Shown piece after piece: positions 17,080-24,916 of a stretch of DNA of 47,914 nucleotides. Below the pieces are notes generated by a model, which ran no database searches, was not told the DNA's origin, and saw only the letters and a list, made by a program, of their open reading frames with translations. The DNA is from Clostridia bacterium (lineage in GTDB: Bacteria > Bacillota > Clostridia > Oscillospirales > CAG-272), in assembly GCA_017621755.1 (NCBI GenBank), contig JAGASL010000034.1, forward strand, positions 1 to 47,914, read 5' to 3'. Every line of letters begins with the position of its first letter. The stretch's first letter is position 1. The position numbers and the translations under genes are program-made.

Positions 17080-18221
17080 GCTAAGTTGTCCTCCAATCCC
17101 GCTATAAACGTCTGCGGGTCGATATTTGTAGCCTCCTCTACGAAGGAATGGATCTCGTTGCGGTTCAGCGGGCGGGTCATATAGCGATTCCCATCCTGCC
17201 GCTCGATCCATTCACCGGGAACAGAGGCGTTTGTACGGATATAGTAGCGGTGCGGGTAGACGGTTTGATCCATCACCGGGGCACCAAGCGAAATGGGCGT
17301 TTTGCCAGAGCATTCCATCATGTCGATCATGTCCTGCACCAGCGCACAGCCGGTGGGGTACTTGCCGGCACCCTGACCAACGAAGGACAGGCAGCCAACG
17401 TATTTACCCCAAAGAGAAATGCAATTGAAGTTAGAGCCGATCGAGCTTTCGATCGCATCTGCCGGAAGCAGGGTGGGCTCTACGTAGGCGGTCACACGGT
17501 CACCTACCTTGCGTGCCGTGGCAAGCAGCTTGCAGCAAAGGCCTAACGAGGTGAAATAGGCAATATCCTCCTGCGTGATGTGGCGGATGCCTAAGGTAGG
17601 CACGTCATCCTCACCCAGCACGGTGTGGAAGGCAAGCGAGGCAGAGATGGCGCACTTGCGGCGAACGTCCCAGCCATCGATATCCGCAGAGGGATCCGCC
17701 TCGGCATAGCCAAGCTGCTGGGCGGTGGCAAGCACCTCGGCAAAATCGCTGCCCAGGCTTTGCATCGCATCCAAAATATAGTTAGTCGTGCCGTTCATAA
17801 TACCGCGCAGCGATTCAATTTCATCGCAGCGGGCGGCACGGCGCAGGTTGTATAGCCAAGGAATACCGCCGCCGGCGGCCGGCGTGAAGCGCAGCTCGCA
17901 GCCGTGCTCGGCTGCCAGCTCGTGCAGCTCCTTATAATAGTGGCAGATCAGATGCTTGTTTGCGCTGACCACGTGCTTGCCTGCGCGCAGGGCTGCGGTT
18001 ACGAATTCATAGGCCGGGTGCAGGCCGCCGATCGCCTCTGCCACGATCTCGATCTCGGGATCGGAAAGAATGACGTTATAATCGGTCGTTACCAGTTCCT
18101 CATAGCCGGCAGGCACGCGTACGTCCAGCACGCGCTTTACAGTCAGGCCGCAGCTGCTGCCCTGAATCACGTCATACGCGCCAGAGCCGACAGTGCCAAA
18201 GCCCAAAATTGCCACTTTCAT
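17076..18221 (-). CDS. hom: Homoserine dehydrogenase, short form without a full ACT domain
   Basis: 381 aa. It reduces aspartate semialdehyde to homoserine. The Rossmann motif GFGTVGSGAYDV is at the N-terminus; SANKHL carries the conserved lysine region and GIMNGTTNYIL the catalytic-domain signature. AEADPSADIDGWDVRRKCAI is the usual substrate-binding stretch. The family in Firmicutes is normally about 430 aa with a C-terminal ACT domain. Here the sequence after HRYYIRTNASVPG is only about 50 residues and does not look like a complete ACT fold, so allosteric inhibition by threonine may be lost or moved. It is the first gene of the hom-lysC-asd operon and diverges from thrC. Confidence 0.95.
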   Translation of the reverse strand: MKVAILGFGTVGSGAYDVIQGSSCGLTVKRVLDVRVPAGYEELVTTDYNVILSDPEIEIVAEAIGGLHPAYEFVTAALRAGKHVVSANKHLICHYYKELHELAAEHGCELRFTPAAGGGIPWLYNLRRAARCDEIESLRGIMNGTTNYILDAMQSLGSDFAEVLATAQQLGYAEADPSADIDGWDVRRKCAISASLAFHTVLGEDDVPTLGIRHITQEDIAYFTSLGLCCKLLATARKVGDRVTAYVEPTLLPADAIESSIGSNFNCISLWGKYVGCLSFVGQGAGKYPTGCALVQDMIDMMECSGKTPISLGAPVMDQTVYPHRYYIRTNASVPGEWIERQDGNRYMTRPLNRNEIHSFVEEATNIDPQTFIAGLEDNLA

Positions 18222-18258
18222 ATTTTTTACCTTTCTGTCTCAACTTTGCAAAAAAAAC

Positions 18259-18287
18259 TTGCAATTGCCTTCAAAATGTTGTATCAT
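18259..18287 (+). promoter_or_regulatory. Predicted thrC promoter
   Basis: TTGCAA (18259-18264), 17 bp, TATCAT (18282-18287), with TGTTG before the -10. The expected start is about 18294, facing the hom promoter. Confidence 0.5.
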
Positions 18288-18301
18288 ATATTATAATCGA
18301 T

Positions 18302-18330
18302 ATTTTACCATGAAAATGAGAAAAAATCAA
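18302..18330 (-). promoter_or_regulatory. Predicted hom-lysC-asd promoter
   Basis: On the minus strand, TTGATT (18330-18325), 17 bp, TAAAAT (18307-18302), with an extended TGG. The expected start is about 18295, so it faces the thrC promoter with almost the same start point. Confidence 0.55.
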
Positions 18331-18346
18331 GGGGTTATCCAGGAAA

Positions 18347-19819
18347 ATGAAGTATTTTAGCACAAGAAATTTTGAATTACGCCGCTCAGCAGCCGAGGCG
18401 ATCACCGAGGGCATTGCGCCGGATGGTGGTCTTTACCTGCCTGAGCAGTTTTTGCCCTTCCCGATGGAGGCGCTTGCCGGCATGAGCCAGACCGAGATCT
18501 CGGTGGCTGTGCTTTCCCGTTTGTTTGATGATTTTACCGAGGCAGAGCTGGCCGAGGCCGTTGCCGCCTCTTACGATACCGCTTTTGAAAACGGTGATAT
18601 TTCGCCCCTATCTCCGGTAGGTGATGCCTATTCGATGGAGCTGTGGCACGGCCCGACCTGCGCCTTCAAGGACGTGGCGCTTTCTCTTTTGCCGCGCCTT
18701 TTGACCATGGCCGCCAAAAAGTGCGGCATCGCCGACGAGATCTGCATTCTCACCGCCACCAGCGGTGATACCGGCAGCGCCGCTCTTTCCGGCTTTTCGG
18801 GCGTGCCCGGTACGCGCATCATCGTGTTCTATCCCGATGGCGGCGTAAGCCCCGCGCAGAAGAAGCAGATGGTCACCTGCGACGGCAAGAATACCGCCGT
18901 TTGCGCCGTGCGCGGTAATTTTGACGATGCGCAGACCGGCGTGAAGAACATCTTTGCCACCGTAACGCCTGCGGGGAACATGCGCTTCTCCAGCGCCAAT
19001 TCCATCAACATCGGCCGTCTGGCACCGCAGATCGCCTATTATTTCAAATCCTACCGCGACCTTCTGAACGCAGGGCGCATCAGCCTTGGCGACCCGGTGA
19101 ATTTCGTGGTTCCCACCGGCAACTTTGGCGATATTTTAGCCGGCTATTTTGCTAAGCAGATGGGTCTGCCGGTTGGCCGCCTGGTTTGTGCCTCAAATGA
19201 AAACAACGTGCTTTCTGATTTCTTTGCAAGCGGTACCTATGACCGCCGCCGTGATTTCCACCTCACCTCGTCGCCCTCGATGGATATTCTGATCTCCAGC
19301 AATCTCGAGCGTCTGCTTTGCATGCTCTGCGGGGCAGAGAAAACAGCCGAGATGATGAAGAGCCTGAAGGAGAGTGGCGCTTATACGCTGAGCGAAGAGA
19401 CCCGCGCCGCCCTTGCCAAGGAATTCTGGGCTGCCTGGGCTGACGATGAAGAGACCAAGGCCGTGATCCGCCGCTATTACGAAAAGCACCATTACCTGAT
19501 GGATCCGCACACCGCCGTTGGCTTTGCCGTGTATGAAAAGTGGCTTGCCTCGGATCAGGCAAACGAAGCACCTACCGTGATTCTTTCTACCGCCTCGCCC
19601 TATAAATTCTCTCGCACCGTGCTGGCCGCGCTTGACCTGCCCGCAAGCGAGGATGAATTTGCCGATATGGAGCGCCTTGCGCGTGAAACCGGCACGGCCA
19701 TTCCCGCACCGCTGGCCGCTGTTGCCCGCCGCCCCGTGGTACATACCGCCATCTGCGAGGTAGCCGATATGCCTGCCTACGTCTACGGAAAAACGGAGGA
19801 AAAGGAATGGGCTCGGTAA
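18347..19819 (+). CDS. thrC: Threonine synthase
   Basis: 490 aa, the long form seen in many bacteria and yeast. This PLP enzyme turns O-phosphohomoserine into threonine. The N-terminus MKYFSTRNFELRRSAAEAI is typical. The PLP lysine is about K108 in HGPTCAFKD. Other motifs are TATSGDTGSAAL (PLP phosphate region), YPDGGVSPAQKKQM and NFVVPTGNFGDILAGYFAKQMG. The start ATG lies after CCAGGAAA. It diverges from hom and overlaps thrB by 13 bases, so the two are translated as a unit. All main motifs are intact. Confidence 0.97.
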   Translation: MKYFSTRNFELRRSAAEAITEGIAPDGGLYLPEQFLPFPMEALAGMSQTEISVAVLSRLFDDFTEAELAEAVAASYDTAFENGDISPLSPVGDAYSMELWHGPTCAFKDVALSLLPRLLTMAAKKCGIADEICILTATSGDTGSAALSGFSGVPGTRIIVFYPDGGVSPAQKKQMVTCDGKNTAVCAVRGNFDDAQTGVKNIFATVTPAGNMRFSSANSINIGRLAPQIAYYFKSYRDLLNAGRISLGDPVNFVVPTGNFGDILAGYFAKQMGLPVGRLVCASNENNVLSDFFASGTYDRRRDFHLTSSPSMDILISSNLERLLCMLCGAEKTAEMMKSLKESGAYTLSEETRAALAKEFWAAWADDEETKAVIRRYYEKHHYLMDPHTAVGFAVYEKWLASDQANEAPTVILSTASPYKFSRTVLAALDLPASEDEFADMERLARETGTAIPAPLAAVARRPVVHTAICEVADMPAYVYGKTEEKEWAR

Positions 19820-20685
19820 CGATTCGCGTTCCCGGCACCTCGGCCAATATTGGCCCCGGCTTTGATTCGCTTGGCTGCGCCTTCAACATTTATAATATGC
19901 TCACCTTTGCGCACGCGGCAACCACCACGGTCACCGGCTGCCCGGCTGCCTACGCCAATGAGGATAATTTGGCGCTGGTCGCCTTTCGCGCCGCCTGCCG
20001 CCGCGCCGGGCGCGAGGCATGCCCGGTATCTCTGCATATAGAGACAAACGTGCCTGTTTCCCGCGGCCTTGGCTCCTCGGCCACGCTGTTCGTGGGCGGC
20101 GCCATGGGTGCAAACGAGCTGCTTTCGCTTGGCCTTAGCAAAACCGATATTTTTGAGATCGCCAATGAGTTGGAGGGGCATCCCGATAACGTAGCCCCCG
20201 CCACCTTTGGCGGCTTTACCGCCTGCCTGGTAGAAAACGGCCATCCATATGCCACCAGCGTACCTGTTTCGCCCACGCTGCATTTTTGCGCGCTGGTGCC
20301 GGATTTTGAGCTGACCACCAGCCGTGCGCGCAGCGTGCTGCCCCCAACCGTCCCCTTTGCCGATGCGGTGCACAACGGCACGCACGTGGCCGTGCTGCTT
20401 TCCGCCCTGCGAGAGGGGGATACCGCGCTTTTGTCGCTTGCCCTTTCCGACCGCCTGCACGAGCCCTATCGCCGGCCCCTGATCACCGGGCTGGAGGTGG
20501 CCGAGCGCGAGGCGCTTTCCCTTGGCGCACACGCCTTCTTTATCAGCGGCAGCGGTTCTACCTGTATGGCCGTTTATACCGATGAGGGCTTTCCGGTCGC
20601 TATGACCGCGCGCATGGCCGCGCTGCTGCCTGCTTGGCGCGTTCTGCCGCTGCAATTAGACCGCGAAGGAGCCGTTGCTCTGTGA
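19807..20685 (+). CDS. thrB: Homoserine kinase
   Basis: 292 aa, GHMP kinase superfamily. It phosphorylates homoserine for ThrC. N-terminal VRVPGTSANIGPGFDSLG is the family's substrate-binding opening; PVSRGLGSSATLFVGG is the GHMP ATP-binding loop; EGHPDNVAPATFGGF and AFFISGSGSTCMAVY complete the motifs. A GGAGGAAAAGGA site stands before the ATG, which lies within the thrC 3' end. The stop overlaps the mutY start (TGATG). Length and motifs are normal. Confidence 0.96.
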   Translation: MGSVTIRVPGTSANIGPGFDSLGCAFNIYNMLTFAHAATTTVTGCPAAYANEDNLALVAFRAACRRAGREACPVSLHIETNVPVSRGLGSSATLFVGGAMGANELLSLGLSKTDIFEIANELEGHPDNVAPATFGGFTACLVENGHPYATSVPVSPTLHFCALVPDFELTTSRARSVLPPTVPFADAVHNGTHVAVLLSALREGDTALLSLALSDRLHEPYRRPLITGLEVAEREALSLGAHAFFISGSGSTCMAVYTDEGFPVAMTARMAALLPAWRVLPLQLDREGAVAL

Positions 20686-21758
20686 TGCAGCGCCTGTTTC
20701 AGATCGTAGAGCCGCTTTGCACGTGGTATACCCGGCATAAGCGGCCGCTGCCCTGGCGGGAAAGCCCGACCCCCTATCATGTCTGGCTTTCCGAGGTCAT
20801 GCTGCAGCAAACGCGCATCGAGGCGGTTAAGCCCTATTATGCCCGCTTCCTTGCCGAGGCACCTACCGTAGCCGCCCTGGCCGCCCTGCCGGATGACCGA
20901 CTGATGAAGCTGTGGGAGGGGCTTGGCTATTACAGCCGCGCCCGCAACCTGAAGCGTGCGGCACAGGCTGTTTGCGAGCAGTACGGCGGCAATCTCCCCG
21001 CCGATTACGAGGCGCTGCGCGCATTGCCCGGCATTGGCGAATATACCGCCGGTGCCATTGCGTCCATCGCCTTTCATTTGCCCTACCCGGCCGTAGACGG
21101 TAACGTGCTGCGCGTGGTGACCCGCCTTGTGGGGGATGAGCGTGACGTGCTGCACCCTACCACCAAAAAAGAGATCACCGCGGCGCTTAGCCGGGTGTAT
21201 CAAGTGGCACGGGAGCCAGCCGCTCTCACGCAGGGGCTGATGGAGCTGGGCGAGGTGGTCTGTATGCCAAATCGCGCGCCGCTTTGCGAGCTCTGCCCCC
21301 TCGCCTCTATTTGCCAAGCGCATGTCGATGCCAGCTGGGACCGCATTCCCTATCGCGCCCCCAAAAAGGGAAGAAGGGTCGAGCATAAGCTGGTCTTGAT
21401 CCTGCACGATGAGCATGGGCGCTACGCGATCCGCCGTCGCCCGGCGGAGGGGCTACTTGCCGGCCTGTGGGAGCTGCCGCAGATCGACTTGCCGGATGGT
21501 GACGTTGAGGATACCGCCTTAGACGAGCTGGCGCTTGCGTTTTGCCGCCAAAACGGTATGATGGTCGCAGAAAGCGCTGCCGCGCCGACGGCAAAGCATA
21601 TCTTTACGCATCTTGAATGGCATATGCGCGGCCGGTATCTGAACGTGCGCGTTGATCAGCCGACATCCAATGGGCTGCTCTTTGTCAGTGCTGAGGCGCT
21701 GGCGGCCGACTATGCGTTGCCAACGGCCTTTCGCGCCTATGCACGGCTTTTGTATTAA
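20685..21758 (+). CDS. mutY: A/G-specific adenine glycosylase
   Basis: 357 aa. It removes adenine paired with 8-oxoguanine. The helix-hairpin-helix glycosylase domain has the catalytic Glu37 in SEVMLQQT and Asp138 in VDGNVLR, the same positions as in E. coli. The iron-sulfur loop reads C-x7-C-x2-C-x5-C (CMPNRAPLCELCPLASIC); the classic spacing is C-x6, so one residue is extra. The C-terminal part (from about 225) resembles the NUDIX-like 8-oxoG-recognition domain (LVLILHDEHGRYAIRRRP…GLLAGLWELPQ). The ATG overlaps the thrB stop, so it is read from the thr operon although unrelated to it in function. Confidence 0.95.
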   Translation: MQRLFQIVEPLCTWYTRHKRPLPWRESPTPYHVWLSEVMLQQTRIEAVKPYYARFLAEAPTVAALAALPDDRLMKLWEGLGYYSRARNLKRAAQAVCEQYGGNLPADYEALRALPGIGEYTAGAIASIAFHLPYPAVDGNVLRVVTRLVGDERDVLHPTTKKEITAALSRVYQVAREPAALTQGLMELGEVVCMPNRAPLCELCPLASICQAHVDASWDRIPYRAPKKGRRVEHKLVLILHDEHGRYAIRRRPAEGLLAGLWELPQIDLPDGDVEDTALDELALAFCRQNGMMVAESAAAPTAKHIFTHLEWHMRGRYLNVRVDQPTSNGLLFVSAEALAADYALPTAFRAYARLLY

Positions 21759-21764
21759 AATTTG

Positions 21765-21793
21765 TTGCTAAAATAGTCCGATCGGGATATAAT
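21765..21793 (+). promoter_or_regulatory. Predicted promoter of the small helical protein
   Basis: TTGCTA (21765-21770), 17 bp, TATAAT (21788-21793), then AAAAGGAG before the ATG at 21828. Confidence 0.65.
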
Positions 21794-21827
21794 AATACTG
21801 AACTTTTATAGTAAAAGGAGAAATGAG

Positions 21828-22256
21828 ATGAGTCAACACAGTACTCTGTTTGGCGTTGTTCTTGGTGCGGCCATCGTTGGCGCCACGCTGATCGTGCGTG
21901 ATGCGTTAGAGGATCCGGAAACGGCCGAGGCTGTGCGCGGCAAGGTAAAGGCCGGCTATGCGCAGGTAAAAAGCAAGGTAGGCGAGGGCTATTCCTTCGT
22001 AAAGGATAAGGTGCAGGAGGGGTACGCCGCTGCGCGTGAAAAGGCCGGTGAGGCCGGCGAAAGCATCCGCCAGCGGGTAGATAACGACCCCACCGTGCAG
22101 CGTATCCGCAAAAAGGTAAAGGATATCCGCCGTGCTGCCGAGCCGGCAGAAACCTATTTTGCTGATTCTGAGCCGGTAGAGGAGCAGAACAACGATGCCG
22201 AAACGGTCGTAGAGATCGAGGCCGGCATCCGCGAGCCGGAAAAGGAGCAGGAATAA
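21828..22256 (+). CDS. Small membrane-anchored amphipathic-helix protein (YtxH-like)
   Basis: 142 aa. One hydrophobic segment (about residues 7-23) is followed by a long charged helix with an approximately 11-residue rhythm: KVKAGYAQVKS, KVGEGYSFVKD, KVQEGYAAARE, KAGEAGESIRQ. The C-terminal 40 residues are acidic and probably disordered. The layout resembles YtxH/LEA-like or apolipoprotein-type helices that lie on membranes; in Bacillus, YtxH-type proteins are linked to general stress, but sequence identity is not claimed. It has its own promoter and terminator, so it is a single-gene unit. Orientation is probably Nout-Cin or Nin with a cytosolic tail; this cannot be decided. Confidence 0.7.
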   Translation: MSQHSTLFGVVLGAAIVGATLIVRDALEDPETAEAVRGKVKAGYAQVKSKVGEGYSFVKDKVQEGYAAAREKAGEAGESIRQRVDNDPTVQRIRKKVKDIRRAAEPAETYFADSEPVEEQNNDAETVVEIEAGIREPEKEQE

Positions 22257-22257
22257 A

Positions 22258-22290
22258 AAGCAGGCAGGGCATCGCCCTGCCTGTCTTTTT
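22258..22290 (+). terminator. Intrinsic terminator, convergent
   Basis: AGGCAGGGC / GCCCTGCCT stem and CTTTTT tail, directly after the small helical protein. It overlaps the stop codon of the convergent amidohydrolase gene. Confidence 0.85.
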
Positions 22291-23614
22291 ATAGGATAAC
22301 GCCGGCCTTGCCTTCCTCATAGGTGATCCGGTCACCCGCGGCGGTAAAGGCGTCGATATAGTCGAAATAGGCCTGCTTGCTTGGAAATTCCGGCTTGAAC
22401 GCGGCCAAAATGCGCTTTGCGCGTGCGGCACCGTTTTCCAGCAGCAGCTGCAGCATGGCCAGCTGCCACTTGGCCGAGCCAAGGCAGGCCAGTTCCGGCT
22501 GTGCGATCATATAATCGGCACCGTGCGAAAGCCCAACGGCACCGGGCGCATAGGGGTGAATGACCGGCATCAGCACGGAAAGGTCGCCCATGTCGGTGCA
22601 GCCTGTGCTGATGGCATCGCTTTGCGAGAAGGGAAGGCCGAGTGCCTCGGCCGCATCGCGTGAAAGTGCGATCATCTCCTCGTCGTTATGCAGCGGCGCG
22701 TAGCCGGGGGTATCCTTGATATCCACGTTGGCGCCCAGCGAAAGCGCACCGCCGCACAGCGCACGGTTGATGCGCCGGTTTGCCTCTAAAATAGCAGAGA
22801 AGCTGCCGCCGCGCACGTAGCTTTCGATCACCACCCGGTCGGGGATGGCATTCACCGCGCCGCCGCCCTTGGTCACAATGGGGTGAAAGCGGATCATGTC
22901 GGTATCGCGAAAGGTCTCGCGCACCGCGTTAGCCGCCGAAAGCCCCTGCGTGGCGGCATACAGCGCGTTGCAGCCCTCCCACGGGCTGCCGCCGGCATGC
23001 GCGGATCTGCCCTTGTAGACGATCTGCTTGGCAATACAGCCGATCGCACCGGCATTGGCAGCAAAATGGTCGCCCTGCGAGGTGTGCACCATAAAGGCCA
23101 GATCTACCCCGTCAAAGTAGCCGCGCCGTAAAAATTCCGGCTTGCCGCCCATATATTTGATCACACCCTGCTTTTTTAGCGCATGGCGGTACTCGATCTC
23201 GATCAGCTCCTCGGCCGGCACGGCGCAAAGGCGGATCCGCCCACAAAGCGCATCCAGCGCCCCCGGCTCGCGCAGCGCCGCGGCTATGCCCAGCAGCGCG
23301 GCGCATTGCGCGCTATGGCCGCAGGCGTGGGCGGCACCGGTCTCCTTGTCGGCATGGGGGTGCTCCGCGCAGATGATCGAATCCAGCTCGCCTAAGATCA
23401 GCACCTCCGGTCCCTCGCGCCCGGTGTCGATCACCGTGTAAAAGCCGGGAATATCGCCCGCCCTCGTCAGCGAGTAGCCAAGCCCCTCAAAGGCCTCTTC
23501 CAGATACCGGGTGGTCTTCCATTCCCGGTAGCCGGTTTCGGGGTTGTGAAATATGTACTCCTGCGCCGAAAGGATCAGGTCACGGAATTTTTCAATAGAG
23601 GCAGCCAGTTTCAT
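22289..23614 (-). CDS. M20-family amidohydrolase / peptidase
   Basis: 441 aa. The ATG at 23614 is supported by GGAGAACGCAC upstream; a longer in-frame start at 23860 would cross the promoter and is rejected. Family features are GELDSIICAEHPHAD, GAAHACGHSAQCAALLG (metal-ligand His and Cys/His stretch of M20D enzymes), the Glu-rich AVPAEELIEIEY, GRSAHAGGSPWEGCNAL in the dimerisation lid, and a late metal-binding VGLSHGADY. M20D members remove acyl groups from amino acids or hydrolyse aminoacyl conjugates. The substrate is unknown here; although between thr and lys genes, nothing in the sequence shows it is a diaminopimelate deacylase, and the Ddh route does not need one. Probably cytosolic. Confidence 0.85.
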   Translation of the reverse strand: MKLAASIEKFRDLILSAQEYIFHNPETGYREWKTTRYLEEAFEGLGYSLTRAGDIPGFYTVIDTGREGPEVLILGELDSIICAEHPHADKETGAAHACGHSAQCAALLGIAAALREPGALDALCGRIRLCAVPAEELIEIEYRHALKKQGVIKYMGGKPEFLRRGYFDGVDLAFMVHTSQGDHFAANAGAIGCIAKQIVYKGRSAHAGGSPWEGCNALYAATQGLSAANAVRETFRDTDMIRFHPIVTKGGGAVNAIPDRVVIESYVRGGSFSAILEANRRINRALCGGALSLGANVDIKDTPGYAPLHNDEEMIALSRDAAEALGLPFSQSDAISTGCTDMGDLSVLMPVIHPYAPGAVGLSHGADYMIAQPELACLGSAKWQLAMLQLLLENGAARAKRILAAFKPEFPSKQAYFDYIDAFTAAGDRITYEEGKAGVIL

Positions 23615-23642
23615 GTGCGTTCTCCTTACCTTTTTTGCTTGT

Positions 23643-23671
23643 ATTGTATCATATAGTGCCGAAAAAGGCAA
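23643..23671 (-). promoter_or_regulatory. Predicted promoter of the M20 amidohydrolase
   Basis: On the minus strand, TTGCCT (23671-23666), 17 bp, TACAAT (23648-23643). It diverges from the lysine-riboswitch promoter at 23710. Confidence 0.55.
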
Positions 23672-23709
23672 GAAAAATGCAGCATTTGCAACTTTCTTTG
23701 AAAAAATTC

Positions 23710-23738
23710 TTGACAAGTGCGCACGTGTGTGGTAGAAT
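23710..23738 (+). promoter_or_regulatory. Promoter of the lysine operon
   Basis: TTGACA (23710-23715), 17 bp, TAGAAT (23733-23738) with extended TGTGG. It lies directly before the lysine riboswitch. Confidence 0.85.
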
Positions 23739-23765
23739 AAATCATCCCAAAAGGGAATAAACGAT

Positions 23766-23922
23766 GAGATAGAGGCGCACTGCACGAAAAGTACCGTACC
23801 ACGAAAGGCCGCCAGGGCCGTACGGGAAAGGCGTGGGTGCCGAAGCGGGTGCTGTGGCATGCACCTTGACTGGCAGCTCGGAGAATATCCGTTCTGTTGT
23901 CGCAGAAATGCGGAGTGCTATC
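23766..23922 (+). ncRNA. Lysine riboswitch (L box)
   Basis: About 157 bases of leader between promoter and dapA with the L-box core: GATAGAGGCGCAC at the 5' side, AAAGTACCG, GGGAAAGGCG, GTGCCGAAGCGGG, the TTGACTGGCAG stretch and GTGCTATC closing P1. It binds lysine and controls lysine genes by transcription termination. The switch is visible: GATAG (23768-23772) can pair with CTATC (23918-23922) as P1, and GCTATC (23917-23922) can instead pair with GATAGC (23956-23961), the 5' arm of the terminator. Bound lysine should favour P1 and termination. The target operon dapA-dapB-ddh-lysA fits. Confidence 0.93.
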
Positions 23923-23955
23923 CTTTATACATTTCCGCGTGGCGGATGTGGTAAA

Positions 23956-23977
23956 GATAGCGCTTGCTATCTTTTTT
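23956..23977 (+). terminator. Riboswitch-controlled attenuator
   Basis: GATAGC-GCTT-GCTATC followed by TTTTTT, 34 bases before the dapA ATG. Its 5' arm is complementary to the P1 3' strand of the lysine riboswitch, so it is the expression platform. Confidence 0.9.
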
Positions 23978-24010
23978 ATTTTGCATAATGAACATTGGAG
24001 GATACATAAA

Positions 24011-24895
24011 ATGAAGAATACCGTATTTACCGGCGCGGCAACCGCCATCGTCACCCCCCTGACGAGAGAGGGGATCGATTACGAGCAGTTTGGCCGCCTG
24101 ATCGACTGGCAGATCGCTGAGGGGATTGATGCCATTGTAGCCGTTGGCACCACAGGCGAGGGTTCTACCCTAAATGATGAAGAGCATAAGCAGGCCATCC
24201 GCTTCTGCGTAGAGCGGGTTGGCGGCCGTGTTCCCGTGATTGCCGGCACCGGCTCAAACGATACGGCCTACGCAATCGAGCTGACCAAATTCGCCTGCGA
24301 GGTAGGGGCAGATGCGATGCTGCTGGTTACCCCCTACTATAATAAGGCAACGCAGAAGGGCCTGATCGCCTCGTTTGAGGCAACGGCGGATGCTTCTACC
24401 AAGCCCTGCATTCTGTATAACGTGCCGGGCCGTACCGGCTGTAACCTGCTGCCCGCTACCGCCGCAGCCCTGGCCGACCACCCGAACATTGTGGCCATTA
24501 AGGAGGCAAGCGGCAACATTTCTCAGATCGCGGAGCTGGCTGCCCTGGTTGGCGATAAGATGGATATCTATTCGGGCAATGACGATCAGATCGTGCCGGT
24601 GCTTTCTCTTGGCGGCAAGGGCGTTATTTCGGTGCTCTCGAACCTGATGCCCAAGGCCACCTCGCAGATGTGCCACCGCTTTTTAGCCGGCGACCTGGCC
24701 GGTGCGCGCAAGATGCAGCTTGACCTGCTGCCCCTGATCAACGCGCTGTTCTGCGAGGTCAATCCCATCCCCGTAAAGGCTGCTATGGCCGCTATGGGCT
24801 ATGGTGAAAATTACCTGCGCCTGCCGCTTACCCCGATGGAAAAGGCGCACGAGGAGATGCTGCTTTCGCTGATGAGAGAGCAGGGCCTTATCTGA
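24011..24895 (+). CDS. dapA: 4-hydroxy-tetrahydrodipicolinate synthase
   Basis: 294 aa. It condenses pyruvate with aspartate semialdehyde, the first step committed to lysine and diaminopimelate. The TIM-barrel motifs are TPLTREGIDYEQF, VGTTGEGSTL, PYYNKATQKGL, LYNVPGRTGCNL and the Schiff-base Lys164 in AIKEASG. The ATG at 24011 has TTGGAGGA upstream; an in-frame start at 23897 lies inside the riboswitch and is rejected. First gene of a four-gene operon controlled by the riboswitch at 23766. Confidence 0.97.
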   Translation: MKNTVFTGAATAIVTPLTREGIDYEQFGRLIDWQIAEGIDAIVAVGTTGEGSTLNDEEHKQAIRFCVERVGGRVPVIAGTGSNDTAYAIELTKFACEVGADAMLLVTPYYNKATQKGLIASFEATADASTKPCILYNVPGRTGCNLLPATAAALADHPNIVAIKEASGNISQIAELAALVGDKMDIYSGNDDQIVPVLSLGGKGVISVLSNLMPKATSQMCHRFLAGDLAGARKMQLDLLPLINALFCEVNPIPVKAAMAAMGYGENYLRLPLTPMEKAHEEMLLSLMREQGLI

Positions 24896-24916
24896 TAAGT
24901 TAAAGGAAGAAAAAGC

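Noticed and set aside
22289..23614. M20 protein as N-acetyl-diaminopimelate deacetylase
   Set aside because: The lysine operon contains ddh, which bypasses acylated intermediates, and the gene has its own promoter on the other strand; location alone is not enough.
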